Origin: JAGWBF01 sp965116325
Lineage (GTDB): Bacteria; Chloroflexota; Dehalococcoidia; Lucifugimonadales; JAGWBF01
DNA: 64,000 bases
Assembly (NCBI GenBank): GCA_965116325.1
Contig: OZ220675.1
Location: forward strand, 1,922,001-1,986,000
Reading direction: 5' to 3'
Made by a program: the position numbers and the translations under genes. Shown piece by piece: positions 52,506 to 60,915 of this stretch (positions within the stretch are counted from its first letter, which is position 1; the number at the start of each line of letters is the position of its first letter). The notes beneath the pieces were generated by a model that was not told the DNA's origin, made no database searches, and was given only the letters and a program-made list of their open reading frames with translations.

Positions 52506-53351
52506 TCAGGCAAGGGCGAACAATTCCTTGATCGCGTTAAGGGCCTCCGGCTCCGACAGAGTTGGCGCATGGCCGACCCCCGGCACCTCTACCATCCGGC
52601 AGTCCTGCATTTCCCGGACCATGCGCTCGGCGGTTTCCGGTGAGAGCAGGTCGCTGTCACCGCCTCTGATCAAAAGCACCTGGCCGGCAATTCGCCTGGC
52701 GAGAATCCAGGATTTCTCCGGGTCGGGTCGACGGGGATCGGTCCGAACTGCCGGATCCATCTTCCAGGTATAGCCACCGCCAGGCTGGGGTTTCACTGCA
52801 TGGCCGGCGGTGGCGCGCTGCTCGGCATCGCCTAGCAAATTGAAGCCGGGGCGTTGCTCGGCGTGCCAGGCCACGACCTCGTCCATGCTTGCAAAGGAAG
52901 TGACCGCTTCCCTGGTGCTCACAGCGATGCGGGCGCCGCCCCGGGGGTCAATTTCCGGACCGATGTCGTTCAGCACGGTGCGATCCACCCGGTCGGGGAA
53001 GGTGCCGGCGTAGGTCATAGAGATCCGGCCCCCCAGAGACGTGCCGACCAGGGACATACGCTCAAACCCGAGGGCCTGTCGCAGCCCTTCCAAGTCCGCG
53101 ATGTAGGCGTCGTTGGAATAGTCGGCGTCCGCGGCCCAATCGCTGTCCCCGCGTCCACGGACATCTATGGCGATAACTTGGTATCCGGGCAAGAAATGGG
53201 GAGCCAAGTTGTCGAAGGCATGGGCGTTGCCGCTCAATCCGTGGACCATTATCACCGGTGGCGCTCCGGCCTGGCCCCACTCCAGATAGTGCAGGTTCTG
53301 GTCTCCAACTCGAATAAAGCGGTCTGTCGCTTTGGTAGTGCCCGTAGTCAT
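52506..53351 (-). CDS. Alpha/beta-hydrolase
   Basis: The 281-residue hydrolase has an oxyanion HGLSGNAHAF segment, DVRGRGDSDW, and a nucleophile elbow VGTSLGG (Ser is the nucleophile). The acid lies in the GGDSDLLSPE region and the catalytic His in VPGVGHAPTLSEPEAL. There is no signal peptide. Members include esterases, haloperoxidases and C-C bond hydrolases; this one lies next to a CMD-like gene, which fits a catabolic role but does not fix the substrate. Confidence 0.9.
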   Translation of the reverse strand: MTTGTTKATDRFIRVGDQNLHYLEWGQAGAPPVIMVHGLSGNAHAFDNLAPHFLPGYQVIAIDVRGRGDSDWAADADYSNDAYIADLEGLRQALGFERMSLVGTSLGGRISMTYAGTFPDRVDRTVLNDIGPEIDPRGGARIAVSTREAVTSFASMDEVVAWHAEQRPGFNLLGDAEQRATAGHAVKPQPGGGYTWKMDPAVRTDPRRPDPEKSWILARRIAGQVLLIRGGDSDLLSPETAERMVREMQDCRMVEVPGVGHAPTLSEPEALNAIKELFALA

Positions 53352-53463
53352 GGCGCCTCCTCCAGTTGGGACGAACGCAGGCCCCGGTCAACCTGCCAGG
53401 ACGACCGCGCCATCCCTTCAGCGTTGCTCAGTTGGGGAAATACCCCTGAATACGCCGGATGAG

Positions 53464-54021
53464 CTAGATGGGGAGGGGTTCCTCGGTCAGTTCCTCCGGC
53501 AGTCCAACCCCAAAAGCATTCACGTTGAATGCGAGCATGGCGTAGCAACCCAGCAAGGTGGTAAGCTCGGCGACGCCGAGGGCGCCAAACTGAGCCAGCA
53601 CCGCATCGAAGGCCTCTTGACTAACACGACGTGTACGGAAGAACTCCTGCCCGTAGTTCACTACCGCCTCCTCGTCCGCCGCTGGGTTAGGAAGCTTCTT
53701 TCTGTCCCGGAGGGAGTCGACGATTTCGTCACGCAGTCCCGCTTGCCGCCCCAGAGGGGCGTGGGCGTTCCAGATGTATTGGCAATCGTTCTCACGGGCT
53801 GCCAGCAGCATCGCCAACTCCCTGATGCGGGGTTCCAGCGAGGTATCGGACCGTAAGTAGAGCGCCAGGCCGAGGGCGCGTTGGGCTGTCTCGGGGGCGT
53901 TTATCATTACGGAACCTGGGCCGCCGGTTGGGACCTCGCCCCGCTCCCGAACGATTGCGTCAAAAGCGGCGCGTTGGTTCTCCGGAACTGATTCTCTGGT
54001 TACAGGCGGAGTTCGGGCCAT
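53464..54021 (-). CDS. Carboxymuconolactone decarboxylase-like protein
   Basis: The 185-residue helical protein has the CMD/AhpD-type core ARENDCQYIWNAHAPLGRQAG, with the pattern E-x2-C-x-Y-x-W-x2-H. The AhpD CxxC pair is absent: only one Cys is present in this motif. That suggests the gamma-carboxymuconolactone decarboxylase-like branch rather than a peroxidase. It lies 112 nt upstream of the hydrolase gene on the same strand. The 218-nt gap upstream shows no gene. Confidence 0.85.
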   Translation of the reverse strand: MARTPPVTRESVPENQRAAFDAIVRERGEVPTGGPGSVMINAPETAQRALGLALYLRSDTSLEPRIRELAMLLAARENDCQYIWNAHAPLGRQAGLRDEIVDSLRDRKKLPNPAADEEAVVNYGQEFFRTRRVSQEAFDAVLAQFGALGVAELTTLLGCYAMLAFNVNAFGVGLPEELTEEPLPI

Positions 54022-54239
54022 AACGTCCTCCTTCAGTAAGCGATATGCTTCCAGCCGGACCGCAGGGCTAGCCAGGATTCTTCGACGGAGTTCAGTCTGG
54101 GCTAAGCCGAAGGGCTCAAACTGAAACCTTGTGAAGACGCGATTGTCCTCATGGGCAAGTCAGAAAGCCTGCTGGGAACATGGGAGTACGCCAGTTAATA
54201 CCATTTAACGGGCTACATAGCAAGTCCGTCTGCAAGTCA

Positions 54240-54797
54240 TTACAACCTTCGAGGGGACGATAGCAGATGTTCGGCGACCTGCAGAATGGCTTCCCAGTCT
54301 TCGGGGGTTGGCTTGAGTTTCCTATCCACCTGTAGCGCCCAACCTTGGAAATCCTCGGCGTAGCTACGCACTTCCAGGTTGCCCACTCTCTTGGCTAGCT
54401 CCTTTGTTGTATGGTCGTTGGAGAGGATATAGGTCAGCCCCGTACCTTGGTCGTCGCCACCCCAGGTCACATCGACCACTTTCCCAAATAGCGGAAATGA
54501 CTTTCTTCTCACGGTGCTAATCTTGACCTGTTCGCCGCTGGAGACATGGCTGCCATCAGGAATGCCGAATACGATCCACCACCTTGGGGGGTTGTGCCTC
54601 GATCCATCCTGCTTGAGCACGTTTATCCACTTGATCGGGCCTTCCTTCAAATCAATCACCCCGAGGGAACGCTGGTACCACGTATCCTGCACCTTTTCTT
54701 CGTCACGCCCGCGCTCAGACATCTCTGCCCATATACCCAGTGCGTTAAGGGACATGGTCAACTCATCCCTCGTTTTGTCGCGGAACGCTTCTTTCAT
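54240..54797 (-). CDS. Hypothetical protein
   Basis: I do not recognise this 185-residue protein. It looks soluble, rich in Trp (for example PPRWWIVFGIPDG and VDVTWGGDDQGTG), with predicted helices at both ends (ELTMSLNALGIWAEM and EDWEAILQVAEHLL). The composition and codon use look like a real gene. No signal peptide or catalytic motif is visible. The neighbours (CMD-like and GH15 genes) give no clear hint. Confidence 0.65.
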   Translation of the reverse strand: MKEAFRDKTRDELTMSLNALGIWAEMSERGRDEEKVQDTWYQRSLGVIDLKEGPIKWINVLKQDGSRHNPPRWWIVFGIPDGSHVSSGEQVKISTVRRKSFPLFGKVVDVTWGGDDQGTGLTYILSNDHTTKELAKRVGNLEVRSYAEDFQGWALQVDRKLKPTPEDWEAILQVAEHLLSSPRRL

Positions 54798-54899
54798 ACA
54801 CTGCCTCTAAGAGACAAATCCGGGCAAGTCAACTCTGGGAATAGCAAGTACAGTCTTGAATACCGCGGGCCGACGCTGGCGCTCTCCTACGCCCTTCAG

Positions 54900-56741
54900 C
54901 TATGGGGAGCGCCGTCTCCGCCTGGTTGGGGTGTCGGCGATGAAACCCGATAAGTTCAGGGCCGTGTGGATAAGTCCGATGTGGGAGTAGGCTTGGGGGA
55001 AGTTTCCAAGCTGCCTCCCGGACATCGGGTCGTACATTTCGGCAAAGAGACCCAGGTGGTTGGCCTGTCTTCGAATCACCTCGTTGAAGTAGTCAAACCC
55101 CCGGTCGGTCTGGCCGGTGTAGATAAGGTTGCCGATCAGCCAGAAGCTAAGGAGGGTAAACGCCCCCTCACGCTGACCCCGGAGCCCATCGTCGGTCTCA
55201 TCGGGAAGGTACCGCCAGACCAGCGAGCCGTCGGTCAGCTCTCGTTCTATAGCATCAACGTTGTGGCGCACTCGGGGGTCGTCTCGTGCAATAAGGCCGA
55301 GGAACGGAATTGCCAGATTGGAGGCATCTAGGGTGTCGTTCTCATACCTCTGGCGAAAGGCCCGCTTCGAGTCGCACCAGCCCTCATCCAGGATCTGTGT
55401 CTTGATTAACTCGGCGGTCTTCTGCCAGCGCCCGGCCAAGGAGCGATGTTCCCTGGCGTCGGCAATGGCTGAGGCCTTTTCCAGGGCGGCCCAGCACATC
55501 ACCTTGGAATAGACAAAGTGCTGCTGTTCCCCTCGCACTTCCCAAACCCCTCGGTCCTTGAGGTGCCAGTTGGCTACCACGATCTCGGCCAGGCTGTGCA
55601 CCAGGTTCCAGCTTTCCGCCGATATCTCTCCGTGCAGCAGGAACAGGGAGTGAATGGAGAGAATGACCTCTCCAAAAACATCCAGCTGAAGATGGCGCGC
55701 AGCGGCGTTTCCGATGCGCACAGGACGGGAGTTCTCGTAACCCTTCAGATGGTCCAGTCGACGTTCCCGCAGCGGCGAATTGGAGCTCACGCCATAGAGG
55801 ATACGGGTCTTTTGGTGGGTAAGGTTGCACTGCTCCAATAGCCATCGCATGTATCGGTCGGCACCGTATACATCCCCCAATCGGTAGAGGATGTCCACGG
55901 TAAAGCTGGAGTCCCTAAGCCAGGAGTAGCGATAGTCCCAGTTTCGGGTGCCGCCGATAGTCTCCGGCAAGCTGGTGGTCGGAGCGGCTACTATGGCCCC
56001 CGTGTTCCTGTACATCATCAAGTGCAGAGCCAGGAAGGAGCGGACCACCGCATCGCGCCAGAGACCGACGTAGTTCATCTTGGCCACCAGCCCTTGCCAG
56101 TACAGCCTTGTGTTGTTGAGTTTCTCCGTCGTCCGGAGTGCCTCGATGCTGGCTGGACGTCCGTGCCCATATGTGAGCGCGAAGGTCTCCGTCTGTCCCG
56201 AGGAAAGTGTGAAGTTGAAGCTGACCCCTTGGTGGTCCAGGGGCAGCGGAAGGCTGGCAAGGAGGGTAACTACCTGGCGGCCTCCCGATGCCTGGACGGC
56301 TGTCGCTCCACGGCGACCACGAACGAGCTCGAACTGGGGGAGGGCCCTGGCATAGTCGTGCCTGGGTTGAAATTCGCAAGTCATCTCTACCTCGCCGGAG
56401 GTGCAGGCAACTATGCGGTGAATTTCATGGGGGGCTTTCGGTGGAGTTTCCGGGTTGTCGTCGTCATCGTCGGCGGCGGGCATGAAGTCTGTTACGGAGA
56501 CCTCCCCCGTCGCTGTCCTGAAGGTGGTCTTCAGGATGTTGGAGTCGGTGAGGTACTCCTGGGTTGATTGGAATTCGGAGTTTGCTGGCCCGATGCGGAA
56601 GCGACCGCCAACGTCAGGGTCGAGGATGGCGGCGAAAATGCTGGGGGAATCGAACCTGGGGAAGCAGCACCAATCAATGGAACCATCGGTACCGACGAGG
56701 GCCGCCGAGGACATGTCGCCTATTAGTCCGTAGTGGTACAA
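54900..56741 (-). CDS. Glycoside hydrolase family 15 protein (glucoamylase/trehalase-like)
   Basis: The 613-residue protein begins with the GH15 N-terminal motif MYHYGLIGDMSSAALV and GTDGSIDWCCFPRFDSPSIFA (adjoining). The catalytic (alpha/alpha)6 barrel contains TRNWDYRYSWLRDSSFTVD and the C-terminal region FTLLSFWLIGNLIYTGQ. This bacterial/archaeal group hydrolyses alpha-glucosidic bonds, often trehalose, with two Glu catalysts. No signal peptide, so probably a cytosolic enzyme acting on compatible solutes or glycogen fragments. Confidence 0.92.
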   Translation of the reverse strand: MYHYGLIGDMSSAALVGTDGSIDWCCFPRFDSPSIFAAILDPDVGGRFRIGPANSEFQSTQEYLTDSNILKTTFRTATGEVSVTDFMPAADDDDDNPETPPKAPHEIHRIVACTSGEVEMTCEFQPRHDYARALPQFELVRGRRGATAVQASGGRQVVTLLASLPLPLDHQGVSFNFTLSSGQTETFALTYGHGRPASIEALRTTEKLNNTRLYWQGLVAKMNYVGLWRDAVVRSFLALHLMMYRNTGAIVAAPTTSLPETIGGTRNWDYRYSWLRDSSFTVDILYRLGDVYGADRYMRWLLEQCNLTHQKTRILYGVSSNSPLRERRLDHLKGYENSRPVRIGNAAARHLQLDVFGEVILSIHSLFLLHGEISAESWNLVHSLAEIVVANWHLKDRGVWEVRGEQQHFVYSKVMCWAALEKASAIADAREHRSLAGRWQKTAELIKTQILDEGWCDSKRAFRQRYENDTLDASNLAIPFLGLIARDDPRVRHNVDAIERELTDGSLVWRYLPDETDDGLRGQREGAFTLLSFWLIGNLIYTGQTDRGFDYFNEVIRRQANHLGLFAEMYDPMSGRQLGNFPQAYSHIGLIHTALNLSGFIADTPTRRRRRSP

Positions 56742-56855
56742 AGCTGTCCTGGACAGGGGAGCTGCCTAACGCGGCGGAGTGTAGCACTTGAATCCAGATT
56801 CCTGCAACGAGAATGGGGGCAGGATTTTGCCAGCTATGCGCTTCCCCAGTTACGC

Positions 56856-58682
56856 CTACCCGTCGGTCCTGTACAGGTAGCGGATATCCCAGATGCCGTA
56901 GAGGGTAGGGACCGTGTTCCCTAATATGTTCCGCACTGCGCTTATCCGTTCTGACAGGGTCAGATAGATAAGCGGGAGCCTTTCGGCAACGATCTCCTGG
57001 GCCTCGTGATACAGCTCCACCCGCTTGGCGTGGTCGAGCTCCTGGCTCGCCGTGACATATATCTCGTCGATCTGGGCTTCCCAATCCGAAGCGGGTTGCG
57101 TCTGGTTGGGATTCCACAAATGTAGGTTCTCGCTGCTGTGCCACATGGTTATCCCGTAGTGGGGTTCGGAGGAGCCGGTGAAACCGATAATGATTGCGTC
57201 CCAATCGTAGGAGGCGGTCAGCTGGGAAACCAGTAGATCGAATCCGATTGTTTGGTAGTCGGCGCCGATGCCTATGGCTTGAAGACCCTGGTGGATCACA
57301 TCTCCGACGGACTCCCGAACGCTGTTGCCCTCGTTGGTGACCATAGAGAACCTGATCTCGTTGCCTTCAGCATCTTCCCGCACGCCGTCGCCATTGTTGT
57401 CCTTCCAGCCCAGGTCATCCAGAATCTCGTTCGCCTTGTCCAGGTCGTACTCGTACTTGCGGACATCGGGGTTGTGGAAGTCCCCTGCTGCGGGGCTGAT
57501 CGACGACCACTGGGGGTATCCCAGGCCGTGCTGCACCTCATCGATAATGGCCGCCTTGTCTATGCTATGGGCAACGGCTTGGCGGAACTCCACGTTCTGG
57601 AACCATCCCAGCTTGATTGGGTCCACGAGCGGGTCCCCTGATTCCGGGTCCGTGCCGGGATTCATATTAAAGACCAGAAAGGTTGTACCGAAGGCGGGAC
57701 CCCGCTTGGAAATGGTGAAGTGCCCCTCTTCTTGCAGGGGCTCCAGCTCTGCCAGCTCTCTCCCCGGCACTCCGTGGACATCGGACTCTCCCGCCTTGAA
57801 GCTGGCAAGCTCATCCTCCAGCTCGGGGACGATCACATGGACGATCTGGTCCAGGTAAGGCAGGGAGTTGCCTGCATCATCCTTGAGCCAGTAGGTTGGG
57901 TTTCGCTGCATGACAACCCGTTCACCGGGGACATATTGCCTGATGGCGAATGGCCCCGTCCCGACAATCTCGGAGGGATCAGTCTCGATATCCCATATCT
58001 CTGTGAAGGTGCCGTCGTCCACGTACTGCTCAAGAATGTGCCTGGGATATATGGATGTGCCCATGGAGCGCAGGAAGGGAGCGAAGGGCACCGGGAGCAC
58101 ACACTGGACGGTGAAGTCATTCAGCGCGGTGACGGTCATCGGCGCCTCCATCCAGGTACCGCTCTCCTCATCTCTATGCCGGAAATTGAAGGAGGGCCGG
58201 CTGCTTGCCGGAATATCGTCGTTGTAGATGATGCGATTGAAGGTAAAGTCCACGTCATGGGCGGTGAAGAGCTCGCCGTCGTGCCATCTCACATCCTGCC
58301 TCAGGCGGAAGGTCCAGGTCAGGCCATCCTCTGAAGACTCCCAGGACTCGGCAAGGGACGGCTCCACCTCGTTGGTCAGCCACGAGGTCTCGGTTAGCCC
58401 CTCGAAGAGGTATCCCAGCACATCCGAGGAGGAAGCATCGGTGGAGATGGCCAGGTTGAAGGTCAGCGGTTCCGAGATGGTCGCCGACGTTAGAGTTCCG
58501 CCGTGTTTGCCGATGGTGTACTCGAACCCTTCGGCATTCTTCTTCAACCGTTCTACAACGCTGTCCTCAGGCTTGGCGCCGCCTTCCAAGCAGGCAACGG
58601 CGGTTAGAAGGCAGGTGGTGAGCAAAAAGATGAGCGCCCACTTTGTCCAGTGGCGGGCGCCCTTCATGGCGGAGTTGATCAT
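56856..58682 (-). CDS. Peptide/nickel-type ABC substrate-binding lipoprotein (SBP_bac_5)
   Basis: The roughly 608-residue lipoprotein has a basic N-terminus, a hydrophobic stretch and lipobox LTAVAC. The SBP family 5 core includes GTLTSATISEPLTFNLA, SLAESWESSEDGLTWTFRLR, VGTGPFAIRQYVPGERVVMQRNPTYW and QAVAHSIDKAAIIDEV, all typical of OppA/DppA proteins. I chose ATG at 58682, 4 nt after the upstream stop; a longer frame overlaps that gene. No permease or ATPase is adjacent. It is instead the last gene of a partner-switching operon, which is unusual. Confidence 0.9.
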   Translation of the reverse strand: MINSAMKGARHWTKWALIFLLTTCLLTAVACLEGGAKPEDSVVERLKKNAEGFEYTIGKHGGTLTSATISEPLTFNLAISTDASSSDVLGYLFEGLTETSWLTNEVEPSLAESWESSEDGLTWTFRLRQDVRWHDGELFTAHDVDFTFNRIIYNDDIPASSRPSFNFRHRDEESGTWMEAPMTVTALNDFTVQCVLPVPFAPFLRSMGTSIYPRHILEQYVDDGTFTEIWDIETDPSEIVGTGPFAIRQYVPGERVVMQRNPTYWLKDDAGNSLPYLDQIVHVIVPELEDELASFKAGESDVHGVPGRELAELEPLQEEGHFTISKRGPAFGTTFLVFNMNPGTDPESGDPLVDPIKLGWFQNVEFRQAVAHSIDKAAIIDEVQHGLGYPQWSSISPAAGDFHNPDVRKYEYDLDKANEILDDLGWKDNNGDGVREDAEGNEIRFSMVTNEGNSVRESVGDVIHQGLQAIGIGADYQTIGFDLLVSQLTASYDWDAIIIGFTGSSEPHYGITMWHSSENLHLWNPNQTQPASDWEAQIDEIYVTASQELDHAKRVELYHEAQEIVAERLPLIYLTLSERISAVRNILGNTVPTLYGIWDIRYLYRTDG

Positions 58683-58686
58683 GGAT

Positions 58687-59109
58687 TCACTCGTCTCGTT
58701 TAGCGATGAGGGTAAGGTGGTTTTTGTTGTTTTCTCTGCGGTAGGAGGCATGGTCCATCATGGTCAGGGAAAGGTAGATGCCGAGGCCTCCGACGGGGCG
58801 GTCATTGATGGGGGCTTGGGTATCGGTATGGGGGCCTTGGGTAAGGGGGTCGAAAGGTTTGCCCTCATCGATGAACTCCAGGGTCAGGGCATCAGGTTCG
58901 GAGAAGATGTTGAGGTCTATGAGATGGGAGCCCGAGTCGAAGCCGTAGTCCATGATGTTGAGGATGACCTCTTCTACCACCAGGTGTACGCGGAAGGAGA
59001 GGTCTTGGGGCCAAGCTTGCTCATCTCCGAACTCCTGGAGGGCATCGACGATGCGCGGGAGTTCATCCCGGTCGTTTTTCACCTTGAGGAGGAGTGAGCT
59101 GGCGGTCAA
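58687..59109 (-). CDS. RsbW/SpoIIAB-type anti-sigma factor HATPase
   Basis: The 140-residue GHKL ATPase domain has the N-box VVEEVILNIMDYGFD, the G1-box IDEGKPFDP and the G2-box VGGLGIYL. It matches switch kinases that bind a sigma factor or phosphorylate a STAS antagonist. It overlaps the response regulator-phosphatase gene by 4 nt. No sigma factor is encoded in the window, so its target is unknown. Confidence 0.9.
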   Translation of the reverse strand: MTASSLLLKVKNDRDELPRIVDALQEFGDEQAWPQDLSFRVHLVVEEVILNIMDYGFDSGSHLIDLNIFSEPDALTLEFIDEGKPFDPLTQGPHTDTQAPINDRPVGGLGIYLSLTMMDHASYRRENNKNHLTLIAKRDE

Positions 59110-60275
59110 GATGAGAAGTTGCCCCTGGAGAGGGTAAGGCAGGTGATATCGTCGGACTGGGGAGCATCGGCGACGAAGGTGCGGACGTTGCGGAAGACCT
59201 CATCGTTGGCATCATGAGAGCTTTGAGGGGCGCTGGTGAATATGTTCAGAAGCCTGTCGTTGCCGAACTCTTCATAGTCGGCGTTCATAGCTTCGGTGAC
59301 CCCATCGGTGTAGAGGATGAAGGTATCTCCCTGGGAGAGGGTGATCTCATCCTGGGTGTAGGGAAGGTCTGGCATAAGTCCCAGAGCTATACCCCCGGAG
59401 GTGGGCAGGAGTTCGGAGGAGCCGTTGGCATGGACGATAAGGGGGGCGTTGTGGCCTCCGTTGGCATAGGAGAGATGTCCGGATTCAGGGTCGTACTCTG
59501 CGTAGAGGATGGTTACAAACATAGCAGAATCGTTGTCCTGGCTTAGGAGGTTGTTGACCTCTTTGAGGACATCGGCAGGGTTGGAGGAGCCGATGGCTGC
59601 CCCTTTGAGAAGGGTGCGGGCAGACATCATGAAGAGGGCGGCTGGGACCCCTTTGCCTGAGACATCAGCGATAGCAAGGCCGATGCGCCCGTTTTCCAGG
59701 CGGATGACATCGAAGAAATCTCCTCCGACGCTCCTGGCAGGTTCCATGCTGCCGAAGACCTGGAAGGAGGGTGAGGAGGGGAACTGGGTGGGGAGGATGG
59801 ACTGCTGCATGTTGCTGGCTACATCCAGCTCGTTCTGGATAGCAACCAGCTTATCCCTGGAAGCCAGGGCTTCACGCCACTCTTCGATGTGGCTCAAGGT
59901 CCTGGAGATGGTGACCTCCAGGTCTTCGAAATCTATAGGTTTGGTGACAAAGTCGAAAGCACCACGGTTCATAGCGGTGCGGATGTTTTTCATATCTCCG
60001 TAGGCGGAGATGATGACAGCCCTAAGGTCGGGGTCTACGTTGGGTATCTGTTCGAGGAGGGTCAGGCCATCCATCTGGGGCATGTTGATGTCGGAGAGGA
60101 CCATGTCGATCTCCGAATCTTCCCGGAGCTTGGCGAGGGCTTCCAGTCCGTTCTGGGCGAAGACGAAGCTGTACTTGCCTCCCCTGATGTGCCTGCGCAT
60201 ACGCTGGAGCATAAGGGGCTCCACATCAGGTTCATCATCTACTACGAGGATCTTGTAGGGCTTAAGGGATTCCAT
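59106..60275 (-). CDS. Response regulator-PP2C phosphatase (RsbU/SpoIIE-like)
   Basis: The 389-residue protein has a receiver domain (about 8-125; Asp13/Asp14, phosphoacceptor Asp62 in MVLSDINMPQMDG, Lys in VTKPIDFED). A short coiled linker follows, then a PP2C/SpoIIE domain (about 180-385) with VGGDFFDVIRL, IGLAIADVSGKGVPAALFM and DDITCLTL. It likely dephosphorylates the STAS protein in response to a sensor kinase encoded elsewhere. Order: STAS, this gene, HATPase, binding lipoprotein. Confidence 0.93.
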   Translation of the reverse strand: MESLKPYKILVVDDEPDVEPLMLQRMRRHIRGGKYSFVFAQNGLEALAKLREDSEIDMVLSDINMPQMDGLTLLEQIPNVDPDLRAVIISAYGDMKNIRTAMNRGAFDFVTKPIDFEDLEVTISRTLSHIEEWREALASRDKLVAIQNELDVASNMQQSILPTQFPSSPSFQVFGSMEPARSVGGDFFDVIRLENGRIGLAIADVSGKGVPAALFMMSARTLLKGAAIGSSNPADVLKEVNNLLSQDNDSAMFVTILYAEYDPESGHLSYANGGHNAPLIVHANGSSELLPTSGGIALGLMPDLPYTQDEITLSQGDTFILYTDGVTEAMNADYEEFGNDRLLNIFTSAPQSSHDANDEVFRNVRTFVADAPQSDDITCLTLSRGNFSS

Positions 60276-60294
60276 GATAGAGGGAGGGAGTCAC

Positions 60295-60690
60295 CTAGCT
60301 GCCAAGGGAAGCAAGGGCATCAGCTTGGGCTGGATGGACGGGGATTATTTTGTCGAAGCCGCTGATCTGGAACACTTCGCTGATGGAAGGGGAGAGGGAA
60401 CATACACCGAACTTGCCGGACTTGCCTTGGAGCTGGCGTGCGATGAGGAGGATGACCCTTAGGCCTGCGCTGCTGATGTAGGAAAGGTCTTCCATATCAA
60501 GGAGGAGGGCGGTAGCGTTGGAGCCGAGAATGGATTCGAGGGCATCCTGGAACTCTCTGGCATTGCTGCCATCAACCCGGCCGGAGGTTTTGGCAACAAG
60601 GATGGAACCCTTGTTTTCACCTTCGACCTTGAGGTTCTTGGTATCAACAGCAACCCAAGCTCCATTACCCTGCTGACCGGAAGTTTCCAT
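60295..60690 (-). CDS. STAS-domain anti-anti-sigma factor
   Basis: The 131-residue protein has a STAS core from about residue 20. The phosphorylatable serine loop reads LSYISSAGLRVIL; Ser74 aligns with Ser58 of SpoIIAA, while the neighbouring Asp is replaced by Ser. I chose ATG at 60690, with AAGGAGCGGGGG upstream; the longer frame lacks family sequence. Dephosphorylation by the neighbouring PP2C protein would free it to bind the HATPase. Confidence 0.92.
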   Translation of the reverse strand: METSGQQGNGAWVAVDTKNLKVEGENKGSILVAKTSGRVDGSNAREFQDALESILGSNATALLLDMEDLSYISSAGLRVILLIARQLQGKSGKFGVCSLSPSISEVFQISGFDKIIPVHPAQADALASLGS

Positions 60691-60915
60691 AGTCCCCCGC
60701 TCCTTTATGGTGACAATCCAGATACAGGCAGACCACCCGAGGGCTGGCCTGCACCATAGTATAGCATACACAGACGCCAGTGCATCAGCAATAGCGAGCG
60801 AGCATGGCTGATGGGATTGGGTCTGCAAGCGGGAGAATTGGCTTAGATGGAAGGCCCAAGACATGATAACATTTAGTGAACGACGGCCAAGCAACGCCGA
60901 AGGGACAGACGGAAA

